Source of the DNA: a virus
Length of the DNA: 41,828 nt
Direction: 5' to 3' (one strand)
IMG/VR virus record: IMGVR_UViG_3300025151_000091
Span: 1-41,828 of that record
The notes beneath the pieces were generated by a model. That model worked only from the letters and a program-made list of their open reading frames with translations. It was not told the DNA's origin and did not search any database. The position numbers and the translations under genes were made by a program. Shown piece after piece: positions 7,115 to 15,634 of the stretch (the first letter of the stretch is position 1; each line of letters starts with the position of its first letter).

Positions 7115-9492
7115 GTGTAATTGGCTCAAATATAATCGCAGGTTCCTCTGGAAATCAAGGAGAATACACGATAGACCAGAGTTTAAGACTACGCAGTGCT
7201 GCGTCTGCAATGTTTCGTAGAACGCCAAGTAGTGGTGGTAATCGTAAAACCTGGACATTGAGCTGGTGGGCAAAACGAGGGCTGTTAGGTAGCTCAGGGT
7301 TTACTGTATTTTCAGCAGGTACCTCTGCCACTGGAGATACAGGTGAGTTAATTATTAAGTATGACAATAATAATCCAGACTCACTAGCAATTCAAACTGG
7401 GTCTACTAACATAAGATTCACAAATGCAAAGTACCGCGATCAGGCTGCATGGCATCATGTGGTGGTAGCATTTGATACGACTCAAGCATCTGGAAGTGAC
7501 AGACATAAAGTTTATGTAAATGGTGAACAAATCACATCATTTAGCACTAGTAACGATTTAGCTCAGGATACGCAAACGGCTGTAAACGATACTGTGCAGC
7601 AGGCGTTTGGTTACTTTGGCAGACTTAACGCACAGTATTTTGACGGTTATTTAACTGAAATAAATTTGATTGACGGTCAGCAGTTGACTGCAAGTTCTTT
7701 TGGTGAGTACGATACGGACACTGGCGTTTGGAAGCCTAAAGAGTATACGGGATCTTATGGGACAAATGGTGTTCATTTGGATGGCACTGGGACCTCGGCC
7801 ATCGAGGACGTATCTGGAAACAACAACGATTACACAATCGTTAATTTACAGCTAACAACTTCAACTGCATCGACTTATGACTCGATGAAAGATGTTCCAA
7901 CTTTGACTGACGAGGACAAGGCAAACTACTGTACACTCCAACCAACTGCGTCTAATGCTGCATGCACGATGAGTAACGGCAACCTTACAGGAGCAACTAG
8001 CACCGCTAATTCAGAAATCGTGCTTGCTAGTCTGACAATGACTTCGGGTAAGTGGTATTGGGAAATGACTCCGACAGCAATTACGAACGGTGGCTGCATG
8101 ATTGGTGTGCAGGAAGCTACTGATTGGAATATGCACGTTTTTAATTTTATTAGTAGTAACAACGGTGTTGGTTATTACACAAACGGAAACAAATACACAC
8201 CAGGGTCTGCGGTTGCGTATGGGGCAACTTACACGACCAATGATGTTATTGGTGTCGCCTTAGATATGGACTCAGGCAATATTGAGTTTTTTAAAAACAA
8301 TGCTAGTCAAGGGAGCATTTCGGCAGGGTTAAGTGGTCGATATGTGCCTGGGTTTAGTAACGGTGGTGGTACATCTGCTTGTACTGTTGAAGCAAATTTT
8401 GGACAACGACCTTTTGCTTACACTCCACCTAGCGGATACAAGGCCGTAAATAGTTATAACTTAGCGGACTCGACTATTGAGGATGGATCAGATTACTTTA
8501 ATACGGTGTTGTACACAGGAACGGGTTCTAGTCAAAGCATTACAGGTGTTGGCTTTCAACCGGATTGGACTTGGATTAAGGAACGTAACGGTGTTGCAGA
8601 TCACGGGCTTTATGACGCAGTGAGAGGTGTTCAGAAACAAATAGAAAGCAGTACAACTGCGGCAGAGACAACTGAGAGCACTGGATTGACTGCCTTTGGT
8701 TCTGACGGTTTTACGGTTGGGGCTTTAGCGCAGTTGAATACAAACACCGACACTTATGTGTCATGGAATTGGAAAGCCAACGGATCTGGTTCTAGTAACA
8801 CAGTCGGAGATATAAACTCCACAGTCTCTGCAAACACTACGGCTGGATTTAGTGTTGTCAGCTATACGGGTAACGGCACAGCAGGTGATACTGTTGGTCA
8901 CGGGTTGGGTGCTGCCCCTAAGATGATTATCGTTAAAAATCGTGACCAAGCAGATGCGTGGCAAGTTTATCATGCTAGTAATACCGCAAATCCTGAGACA
9001 GATTACCTTGTCCTAAATACTACGGCAGCTACTGCCGACAACATAAACAGATGGAATGACACTGCACCAACTTCAACTGTTTTTTCTTTGGGAGATGCTG
9101 ATGAGGTCAACACAAACACCGAAAAATACATAGCCTATGTGTTTGCAGAAATAGAAGGCTACTCAGCCTTTGGTCGATACACGGGTAACGGATCTACCAA
9201 TGGTCCATTCATTTACACAGGATTCAGACCTGCATTCCTTATCACTAAAAACTCAACTGGCACAGGTGGATGGCACATGACAGATACAACTAGATTTGCG
9301 TTTAACTCGTCATCTCAAATGGGATACTCAGACGCAGATACTTCTGCTGCTGAAGTTGCTTCTCGAATCTACAATGTTTTTTCAAATGGAGCTCAAATCA
9401 GAAACAGCGGTAGCGTGGTAAACACTGACGGTAGCGAATATATCTACATGGCATTTGCTGAAAACCCTTTTAAAAATTCACTAGCGAGATAA
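7111..9492 (+). CDS. Large tail fibre/adhesin with LamG-like and SPRY-like domains (793 aa)
   Basis: Residues about 20-205 form a LamG/concanavalin-like domain: KTWTLSWWAKRG, WHHVVVAFDTTQ, HKVYVNGEQI, YFDGYLTEINLIDGQQL. Residues about 265-435 look SPRY-like (SGKWYWEMTP, DVIGVALDMDSGNIEFFKN, YVPGFSNGGG). From about 470 to the end are two related beta modules, with QPDWTWIKERN, YVSWNWKANG, GLGAAPKMIIVKNRD, YIAYVFAEIEGYSAFGRYTG and YIYMAFAENPFK. I know this last pattern as a marine phage repeat (DUF7483-like). It is a carbohydrate- or surface-binding receptor protein by family knowledge. Confidence 0.8.
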   Translation: MSVIGSNIIAGSSGNQGEYTIDQSLRLRSAASAMFRRTPSSGGNRKTWTLSWWAKRGLLGSSGFTVFSAGTSATGDTGELIIKYDNNNPDSLAIQTGSTNIRFTNAKYRDQAAWHHVVVAFDTTQASGSDRHKVYVNGEQITSFSTSNDLAQDTQTAVNDTVQQAFGYFGRLNAQYFDGYLTEINLIDGQQLTASSFGEYDTDTGVWKPKEYTGSYGTNGVHLDGTGTSAIEDVSGNNNDYTIVNLQLTTSTASTYDSMKDVPTLTDEDKANYCTLQPTASNAACTMSNGNLTGATSTANSEIVLASLTMTSGKWYWEMTPTAITNGGCMIGVQEATDWNMHVFNFISSNNGVGYYTNGNKYTPGSAVAYGATYTTNDVIGVALDMDSGNIEFFKNNASQGSISAGLSGRYVPGFSNGGGTSACTVEANFGQRPFAYTPPSGYKAVNSYNLADSTIEDGSDYFNTVLYTGTGSSQSITGVGFQPDWTWIKERNGVADHGLYDAVRGVQKQIESSTTAAETTESTGLTAFGSDGFTVGALAQLNTNTDTYVSWNWKANGSGSSNTVGDINSTVSANTTAGFSVVSYTGNGTAGDTVGHGLGAAPKMIIVKNRDQADAWQVYHASNTANPETDYLVLNTTAATADNINRWNDTAPTSTVFSLGDADEVNTNTEKYIAYVFAEIEGYSAFGRYTGNGSTNGPFIYTGFRPAFLITKNSTGTGGWHMTDTTRFAFNSSSQMGYSDADTSAAEVASRIYNVFSNGAQIRNSGSVVNTDGSEYIYMAFAENPFKNSLAR

Positions 9493-9494
9493 CT

Positions 9495-9956
9495 ATGTAT
9501 TATCAAAATGACAAACCTTTGAAAATTGGACAAGCATTTACTTACAATGATGTTCAATACCCCGCCAACTGGCTTCAACTCTCGACAGCGGAAGATAGAG
9601 CAGCAATCAACATTACTTGGCAGGCTGATCCAGTTAGAGCGGATGATCGGTTTTACTGGAACGGGAACACTGATACTCCAAAAAATTTAGATGATGTTAC
9701 TGAGAATGGCGTAGTCACCAAAGGTCTAAAATCCACATGGATCGCACAGGTTAAGCATACGGCAAACACGATGCTGGCTCAGACTGATTGGATGGTGATT
9801 CGTAAAGCAGAGAGAGATGTAGCTATACCCTCTGCGACTGTGACTAAACGTGCTGCGATTGTGACTGAGTGCTCGAGGCTCGAAACAGCAATTACCAATG
9901 CCGCCGATATGAACGCATTTATTGCAGTAGTACAAGACCAACGATGGCCTGAGTAA
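9495..9956 (+). CDS. Tail-fibre assembly chaperone-like protein (153 aa)
   Basis: The N-terminal half (LKIGQAFTYNDVQYPANWLQ) is a short beta domain. The C-terminal half has TDWMVIRKAERDVAIPSATV then a helical RAAIVTECSRLETAIT, the pattern seen in phage tail-fibre assembly and DUF4376-like proteins. It sits two bases after the 793-aa adhesin, the expected place for a fibre-specific chaperone. No membrane or metal motif is present. Confidence 0.6.
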   Translation: MYYQNDKPLKIGQAFTYNDVQYPANWLQLSTAEDRAAINITWQADPVRADDRFYWNGNTDTPKNLDDVTENGVVTKGLKSTWIAQVKHTANTMLAQTDWMVIRKAERDVAIPSATVTKRAAIVTECSRLETAITNAADMNAFIAVVQDQRWPE

Positions 9957-9962
9957 AGCAAC

Positions 9963-12077
9963 ATGCCCTTAACAAAGCTTCAATTTAAACCGGGCGTTAA
10001 TCGAGAGACTACCTCATACAGCAACGAGGGTGGTTGGTTTGATTGCGATAAAATCAGATTTAGGTTTGGTTTTCCAGAAAAAATAGGCGGCTGGGAAAAA
10101 ATTTCAGGTTCTTTCTTTTTGGGAACGTGTCGTGCGCTACATCCTTGGGTAGCCTTAGATGCAAGTAAATACATAGGGGTAGGGACCAATCTTAAATACT
10201 ATATTAACGAAGGAGGCGGTTACAATGATATTACGCCCATTCGTTTAACAACCTCCGCGGGAGACGTAACTTTTTCCGCCTCCGCAAATACCTTAGCCTC
10301 TGACGTTGCCGCTGGCGATTTAACGATTACTTTAACAAGTGCTTCGGGATTTCCAGACTCAGGCCGGATAAAGATAAACAGCGAAATTATAACTTATACG
10401 GCTATTTCAACTAACACCCTAACGGGATGTCTCCGAGCTCAAAATGAAACAACGGCGGCGGCTCATAGCTCAGGGGCAGCCGTAACTTGCGCGACCCTTA
10501 TTGTCACGGATACCGCTCATGGTGCCATTGAAAACGATTTTGTAACTTTTTCAGGAGCAGCAACTTTAGGTGGGGTTGTAACTGCAAATGTACTAAACCA
10601 AGAATATCAAATTACTTCTGTTATTAATGCTAATTCTTATCAAGTAGAGGCAAGAGAGGTGGCCACTATAAGTAGTATTACCACCACGTCGGGTTTAAAC
10701 CCAACTTTTGTGTTTGCTAATTCAAGTGATAGTGGTAATGGTGGTGGAAGTGTTGTGGGCGCTTACCAAATAAACACGGGTCTGGATACTGCGGTTTCTG
10801 GCACGGGCTGGGGTGCAGGCACATGGTCTAGAGGAACTTGGGGATCTGCTGCAACCACCACTACCTCTGGGCAACAACTACAAATATGGACTCACGATAA
10901 TTTTGGTGAAGACTTGTTAATCAATGTTCGAGATAATGGCATTTATTATTGGGATAAAACCTCTGGCCTTAGCTCCAGAGCGGTGGCCTTAAACTCTTTA
11001 TCAGGCTCTACTTCTGCACCTACTGTAGCCAAACAAGTTTTAATTTCAGATAGGGACCGGCACGTTATTGCTTTTGGGTGTGACCCGGAAAACAACATAG
11101 GAACACAAGACCCTTTACTAATAAGGTTTTCTGATCAGGAAAGTTTAACTGATTGGGCTGCTACGCCTACTAACTCTGCGGGAGATCTTCGAATTGGTTC
11201 CGGGTCTGAGATAATTACTGCGGTAGAAACAAGACAGCAGGTCTTGGTATTTACAGACGTATCGTTACACGCTATGCAGTTTTTGGGACCGCCTTTCACT
11301 TTCGGCATCAACACCGTTTCCGAAAACATAACTATTGCGGGGCCTTTAGCGGTTACTTCGGTAGAAGATAACGTGTTTTGGATGGGCCAAGAAGAGTTTT
11401 ATGTTTACCGCGGTACTGTCCAACGTATACCATGCACTGTTAGAGATTTTGTATTTAGTGACTTAAACGAGGCTCAATTTAACAAGGTAGAGGCTTCTAC
11501 GAATACGGCTTATTCTGAGGTTTGGTGGTTTTATCCTTCGGCCTCTAGCACCGAGTGTGATAGATATGTCGTGTTCAATTATCAACAAAACATTTGGTAC
11601 TACGGTGAATTAAACAGAACTGCTTGGATAGACCGAGGCGTAGAGTCTAATCCAATAGCGGCCAGCACAGATCATGCGTTGTATTATCACGAGTCTGGTT
11701 TAGATGATGGTAGTGTGACTCCGGCGGCAGCTATATCTGCTTATGTAGAAAGTAGTCAGGTAGACATAAGCGATGGTAATAACTTCATGTTTATCCGACG
11801 ATTAATACCGGACATGACCTTTAGAGATAGCACTAACTCAACGCCTACGGCTACGATGACGCTAGAGGTTCGTAATTTTCCGGGAGCCAACTACGACACG
11901 GTAACTAATAGTACGATAACTAAAACAGCTTCCGTTCCCGTAGAACAATTTACCGATGATGTGCATGTTCGATTAAGGGGTCGGTCGATGGCGTTTAAAA
12001 TTTCTAGTTCAGACACGGGCATTGCTTGGAGGCTTGGTTCACCGAGGGTAGAGGTAAAACCGGATGGGCGTAGATAA
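9963..12077 (+). CDS. Nozzle/tail tubular protein B-like (704 aa)
   Basis: It opens with LQFKPGVNRETTSYSNEGGW followed by DKIRFRFGFPEKIGGWEK, a signature of large podovirus proteins equivalent to T7 gp12 and P22 gp10. Several blade-like segments follow: DRDRHVIAFG, VFTDVSLHAMQFLG, DNVFWMGQEEFYVYRG, AYSEVWWFYPS, RYVVFNYQQNIWYYGEL. The inserted region at about 100-290 is Thr/Ser-rich (TLTGCLRAQNETTAAAHSSG) and may be an extra external domain. The protein should form the hexameric nozzle below the connector. The stop overlaps the next ATG as TAATG. Confidence 0.7.
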   Translation: MPLTKLQFKPGVNRETTSYSNEGGWFDCDKIRFRFGFPEKIGGWEKISGSFFLGTCRALHPWVALDASKYIGVGTNLKYYINEGGGYNDITPIRLTTSAGDVTFSASANTLASDVAAGDLTITLTSASGFPDSGRIKINSEIITYTAISTNTLTGCLRAQNETTAAAHSSGAAVTCATLIVTDTAHGAIENDFVTFSGAATLGGVVTANVLNQEYQITSVINANSYQVEAREVATISSITTTSGLNPTFVFANSSDSGNGGGSVVGAYQINTGLDTAVSGTGWGAGTWSRGTWGSAATTTTSGQQLQIWTHDNFGEDLLINVRDNGIYYWDKTSGLSSRAVALNSLSGSTSAPTVAKQVLISDRDRHVIAFGCDPENNIGTQDPLLIRFSDQESLTDWAATPTNSAGDLRIGSGSEIITAVETRQQVLVFTDVSLHAMQFLGPPFTFGINTVSENITIAGPLAVTSVEDNVFWMGQEEFYVYRGTVQRIPCTVRDFVFSDLNEAQFNKVEASTNTAYSEVWWFYPSASSTECDRYVVFNYQQNIWYYGELNRTAWIDRGVESNPIAASTDHALYYHESGLDDGSVTPAAAISAYVESSQVDISDGNNFMFIRRLIPDMTFRDSTNSTPTATMTLEVRNFPGANYDTVTNSTITKTASVPVEQFTDDVHVRLRGRSMAFKISSSDTGIAWRLGSPRVEVKPDGRR

Positions 12078-12373
12078 TGTCCAGAAATCTGGTATTACCG
12101 TTTTTTCCAATACCACCTAGCGAATATGACCGTGAGTATTTAGCAGAAGTTGTTCGATCTTTTTCTGTTTACTTGGAGCAGATACAAAATCCGGGTGAGG
12201 GAAGAAACACAGGGTTAGTTCTTACTAACCTACAGACAGATGACAGCGGGTTAGAAACAGGGGCTTTGTTTCAACAAGCAGGTTTTGTTAAAATAACTTT
12301 AGTAAACACGCCTCATGTCCGTGGTCAACAAGCAACAGGCTCCGTAGGGAGCGTAACGGTGACAACATCATGA
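12077..12373 (+). CDS. Small virion protein with GSVTVTTS tail (98 aa)
   Basis: The N-terminus LVLPFFPIPPSEYDREYLAE is followed by a helix VVRSFSVYLEQIQNP, a pattern common in short proteins after the nozzle gene. The end ATGSVGSVTVTTS is nearly the same as that of the gene ending at 3989, including the DNA around the stop (ACGGTGAC-ACATCATGAG). Probably a minor tail or ejection-complex protein. Confidence 0.6.
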   Translation: MSRNLVLPFFPIPPSEYDREYLAEVVRSFSVYLEQIQNPGEGRNTGLVLTNLQTDDSGLETGALFQQAGFVKITLVNTPHVRGQQATGSVGSVTVTTS

Positions 12374-12603
12374 GTGACGAAACGATTATTACAATGGCTA
12401 ATGGCTCCACTTGGAGACCAGCCACCAGCCAAGATCTAATTCATTGTGCTAATTGCGGCAATGCGGTGGACACCCCTGAAGAATTACTATCCTATCCGTC
12501 TGGAAATTGCCCAGATTGCGGTAATTCATGGACGGGGACTGAAAGTAAAAGTACAATAATTCAAGTAACTATGCCTGAGAGCATATCTGGTGGAGCAGGA
12601 TAA
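12370..12603 (+). CDS. Zinc-ribbon-like small protein (77 aa)
   Basis: Two CxxC knuckles, CANC at about residues 26-29 and CPDC at about 47-50, are spaced 17 residues apart as in a zinc ribbon. The N-terminal TIITMANGSTWRPATSQD is extended. The gene overlaps its neighbours by ATGA and TAATG. In a virion operon this could be a structural zinc protein or an assembly factor; no catalytic residues are visible. Confidence 0.6.
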   Translation: MSDETIITMANGSTWRPATSQDLIHCANCGNAVDTPEELLSYPSGNCPDCGNSWTGTESKSTIIQVTMPESISGGAG

Positions 12604-14477
12604 TGGCTGAGATGACCGCAGAAATGGATCAAATACAAGTCCCTGACGGGGGTGTAGCTAGTTTCATGATGTCCGACGAGGACATTGCTAATTTAGAACG
12701 CGAAGAAGATCAACAGTTAGCCGAAGAAGTTTACGGCGGCGAGGGCATCAGTCAGTTTACGGATGTGGCGGCTCAGATGGCTTCTCTAGGCCGTTTTGGT
12801 GATGACGTTATTGTTCACGCTCAGACGGGTGAGTTGGTTATTCCTAAAAGGATTCTAGACGACAATCCTGAAATAAAACAAATGGTGTTTGAGCAACTGA
12901 TGGCTCAAGGGATTGAAGACCCTGAGCAGTATGTTGTGGGTTCTGGATCGGCTTCCATTAATCCAGAGACAGGTTTAGCGGAATATTTTTTTAAAGGAAT
13001 TAGACGAGCTATTTCCAAGGTCGCTAAAGGCGTAAAGAAGGTAGCCAGCAAGGTTGTTAAGGTAGCCAAAAAGGTTGCTCCGATTGTATTGCCGATTGCT
13101 TTGGCGATGACTCCTCTAGGTCCTATTTATGGAGCTGCTCTTGGCTCTGGTATTGGAACGTTAATGCAAGGGGGTAGTTTTAAGGATGCTCTTAAATCAG
13201 CAGCTATTTCGGGATTAAGTGGTGCCGCTTTCCAAGGCTTTAAGGGACCGGGAACATTTACTGAGAATATCGGTGTGGCCTTAGAAGCTCCGGGGGCTCG
13301 ATTTAGTCAAACCCTAGCGGGAGCCACTGGTCCGGATAAGTTCTTTAGGCCATATGTTGGCGACCCTGTTTCGCCAGCGGGTCAAACGCCAACGGGTTCT
13401 TCTACAGGTCCTTCTACTAGTCCTTCGGGCGCTTCGGAGTATTCTTTAGCGGGACAAGCCAACCGACAATCTGTTACGCCAGAAGGAGTTTTTGAGCAAG
13501 ACATTTCTAGAACGGCTCCATCTAGCTCTGGTACTGCTGATCTTAGGGGACCACAGGGAGGAATCTTTGAAGAAACCGTTTCTGACGCTGTTCAAAAACC
13601 AACCTCCTTTATGGATACGGCTAAAGATTATTATCAAAAAGGTAAAGACTTTTTATTCCCATCTGGGCCAAGTGGAGCAGATTTAGCTGCCGAACAAGCT
13701 AAATTTAGTGAGTCGTATGCTAAGGGTCTGATGGAAGCAAATCCCGGTTTAAGTGCCGCAGAGGCTAAAACTGCTGCGGATGCGGTTGCCCGACAACAAA
13801 TAACTATGGAAAGTATTCAACCGGGTATTATTAGTAAATACGGGCCTCTGGCCGCAACAGGTCTAGGAGCGATGTATTTAAGCGGCGGTTTTGACACGCC
13901 GGAGCCCACTCCAGAAGAAGACTCACCGCTTGGCGTGAAGCGTGGTCCGACAGGCGTGGACTTGTTCCAAGCAGATCCAACTAAATACACCGTAGACGTT
14001 GGCACAGCGGCTCCGGTAACGTATAGAGCCCCCGAGACGCAGTACCGAAGTTATTTAAACACCTTGAGTCCTCAGCTAACCTATAACCCAGTTTTACCGT
14101 CAAGCCGCCCTACCGAAGGCAGTCCTTTTTATAGAGACACTAGACGGGATTTAAACTTATTGGGAGAGTCGGTAGGCTATGAATTACGAGAGCCCCCTTT
14201 TTATAGAGACACTAGACGGGATTTAAACTTATTGGGAGAGTCAGTAGGCTATCAATTACGGGCAAAAGGTGGTGAGATATTTCCTCGAAGAACGGGCGGA
14301 ATAATGCCTGATGAGGGGGTGCCGGGCAAAGATAGCGTCCGGGCGATGTTAATGCCGGGTGAGTTTGTCATGACTACCGATGCAGTAAAGGGTATGGGCA
14401 ACGGAAACCTAAGACAAGGAATAAAAAACATGTATGGAGTTATGGCTAACCTTGAGAGAAAAGGAAGGATGGCATAA
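12603..14477 (+). CDS. Internal virion protein with cationic amphipathic helix (624 aa)
   Basis: Residues 60-100 carry GDDVIVHAQTGELVIPKRIL, a motif of phage tape or internal proteins. Residues about 131-158 (IRRAISKVAKGVKKVASKVV) are a Lys-rich amphipathic helix, followed by a hydrophobic, Gly/Ala-rich region to about 212. The middle is low-complexity Pro/Ser/Thr. Near 505-555 is a duplicated 24-residue unit, then AKGGEIFPRRTGG and GKDSVRAMLMPGEFVMTTDA, the 'AML.PGEFV' end typical of ejection and tape-measure proteins. I infer a DNA-ejection protein that inserts in the host membrane. Confidence 0.65.
   Translation: MAEMTAEMDQIQVPDGGVASFMMSDEDIANLEREEDQQLAEEVYGGEGISQFTDVAAQMASLGRFGDDVIVHAQTGELVIPKRILDDNPEIKQMVFEQLMAQGIEDPEQYVVGSGSASINPETGLAEYFFKGIRRAISKVAKGVKKVASKVVKVAKKVAPIVLPIALAMTPLGPIYGAALGSGIGTLMQGGSFKDALKSAAISGLSGAAFQGFKGPGTFTENIGVALEAPGARFSQTLAGATGPDKFFRPYVGDPVSPAGQTPTGSSTGPSTSPSGASEYSLAGQANRQSVTPEGVFEQDISRTAPSSSGTADLRGPQGGIFEETVSDAVQKPTSFMDTAKDYYQKGKDFLFPSGPSGADLAAEQAKFSESYAKGLMEANPGLSAAEAKTAADAVARQQITMESIQPGIISKYGPLAATGLGAMYLSGGFDTPEPTPEEDSPLGVKRGPTGVDLFQADPTKYTVDVGTAAPVTYRAPETQYRSYLNTLSPQLTYNPVLPSSRPTEGSPFYRDTRRDLNLLGESVGYELREPPFYRDTRRDLNLLGESVGYQLRAKGGEIFPRRTGGIMPDEGVPGKDSVRAMLMPGEFVMTTDAVKGMGNGNLRQGIKNMYGVMANLERKGRMA
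14124..14261 (+). repeat. In-frame tandem duplication, 72-bp period
   Basis: Copies at 14124-14189 and 14196-14261 differ at only two or three positions and encode PFYRDTRRDLNLLGESVGY twice. The short interval between copies also keeps the frame. It lies just before the GG-motif C-terminal domain of the internal protein. Confidence 0.9.
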
Positions 14478-15634
14478 TGGCCGTTGAAACCACAGAACAA
14501 ATAGTCCGCGAAGCGCCAGAAATAGAGGCGATTAAACTAGGGCTTTTAGAATCAGCAAAACAATTAGCCGATAAACCTGTAGCAATACCGGCCCAGCAGA
14601 TTGCGGGGTTTTCTCCGTTACAGCAAGCGGCTTTTGGGGCGGCGGAACAAGGCGTTGGTGCTTTTCAACCGTATTTAACCGAGGCGGGCTTTACGCTAGG
14701 TGATGCTCAAACTGCGTTGGGCGGAACAATGGCGGGTGCAACACCGTTTCAACAAGAGTCGGCAGCCGGTATACGACAAGCGATGGCGGGCATTAGCCCA
14801 CAAGTCGCGGCTTCTCAGTTAGGTATTGAAGGGGCGTTAGCCGGTGCGGCAGAAGCAACCGGTAGATTTGATCCGGCAGACATTGCGTTGTACCAAAGTC
14901 CTTATGAAGATTTAGCGGTACAACAAGCCTTAGCGGATATTGCTAGACAGGGAGAGATTCAACAACAACAGGTAGGCGCACAGGCCGTGGGCGCTGGAGC
15001 GTTTGGCGGGTCACGTCAAGCTATAGCCGAGCAGGAACTAGCTCGTAACATTTTGGACCAGCAAGCACGGACCGCGGCTCAGATGAGGGCTTCAGGGTTT
15101 GGCACTGCGGCGCAATTAGCAAGAGACGCTTATGAGCAACAACAAGCTCGTAAATTACAGACAGGTCAGTTAGGCATTCAAGGTGCACAGCAGGCCGGTC
15201 AATTAGGTTTGTCTGGGCAACAATTAGGCGGTCAATTAGCGCAAGGTCTTGGTAGTTTAGGTATTGATTACGGTGGATTAGGTTTGAGGCAAGGCGAGGC
15301 TTTGGGCACACTTGGTTTAAGACAGGCTTCTTTAGGTCAGCAGCAACAGGAGTTAGGGCAGCAAGAGGCAGGGTTCTTGTTTGATATTGGTCAGAGACAA
15401 CAACAGCAACAGCAAGCCGAGCTTGAGGCAGCACGGTCCACGGACCTACAAGCAGCGTATGAGCCGTATCAGCGTTTAGCCTTCTTGTCTGATATTTACA
15501 AAGGTGCACCATCTACACAAATGTCTGTAGCTGGGGCAAGTAGTCCTAGTGTATCGACGGGTGAGAAGCTTCTTGGATTGGGTATTGCAGGTCTTTCGGC
15601 AGCCGCCGGAGCAAGTAAAGCGGGGTTATTTTAA
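14477..15634 (+). CDS. Gln/Ala-rich internal virion protein (385 aa)
   Basis: Residues 135-210 hold YQSPYEDLAVQQALADIARQ and AVGAGAFGGSRQAIAEQELA, a signature I know from internal proteins of aquatic podoviruses. Residues about 225-320 are tandem LGxQGLGxQ-type repeats, including a run of six Gln. The C-terminal 25 residues (KLLGLGIAGLSAAAGASKAG) are Gly/Ala-rich and hydrophobic, so they could contact or cross a membrane. By position it is one of the ejection complex proteins. Long glutamine-rich helices would suit a trans-envelope conduit, which is inference. Confidence 0.65.
   Translation: MAVETTEQIVREAPEIEAIKLGLLESAKQLADKPVAIPAQQIAGFSPLQQAAFGAAEQGVGAFQPYLTEAGFTLGDAQTALGGTMAGATPFQQESAAGIRQAMAGISPQVAASQLGIEGALAGAAEATGRFDPADIALYQSPYEDLAVQQALADIARQGEIQQQQVGAQAVGAGAFGGSRQAIAEQELARNILDQQARTAAQMRASGFGTAAQLARDAYEQQQARKLQTGQLGIQGAQQAGQLGLSGQQLGGQLAQGLGSLGIDYGGLGLRQGEALGTLGLRQASLGQQQQELGQQEAGFLFDIGQRQQQQQQAELEAARSTDLQAAYEPYQRLAFLSDIYKGAPSTQMSVAGASSPSVSTGEKLLGLGIAGLSAAAGASKAGLF

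Noticed and set aside
14124-14261. CRISPR-like array
   Set aside because: Only two copies, in frame within a gene and without unique spacers. The other tandem repeats are also in-frame coding repeats.
15021-15512. A 163-codon open frame on the minus strand
   Set aside because: It is the reverse of a repetitive Gln/Gly/Leu-rich gene; repeat composition keeps the opposite frame open. No start signal is seen.
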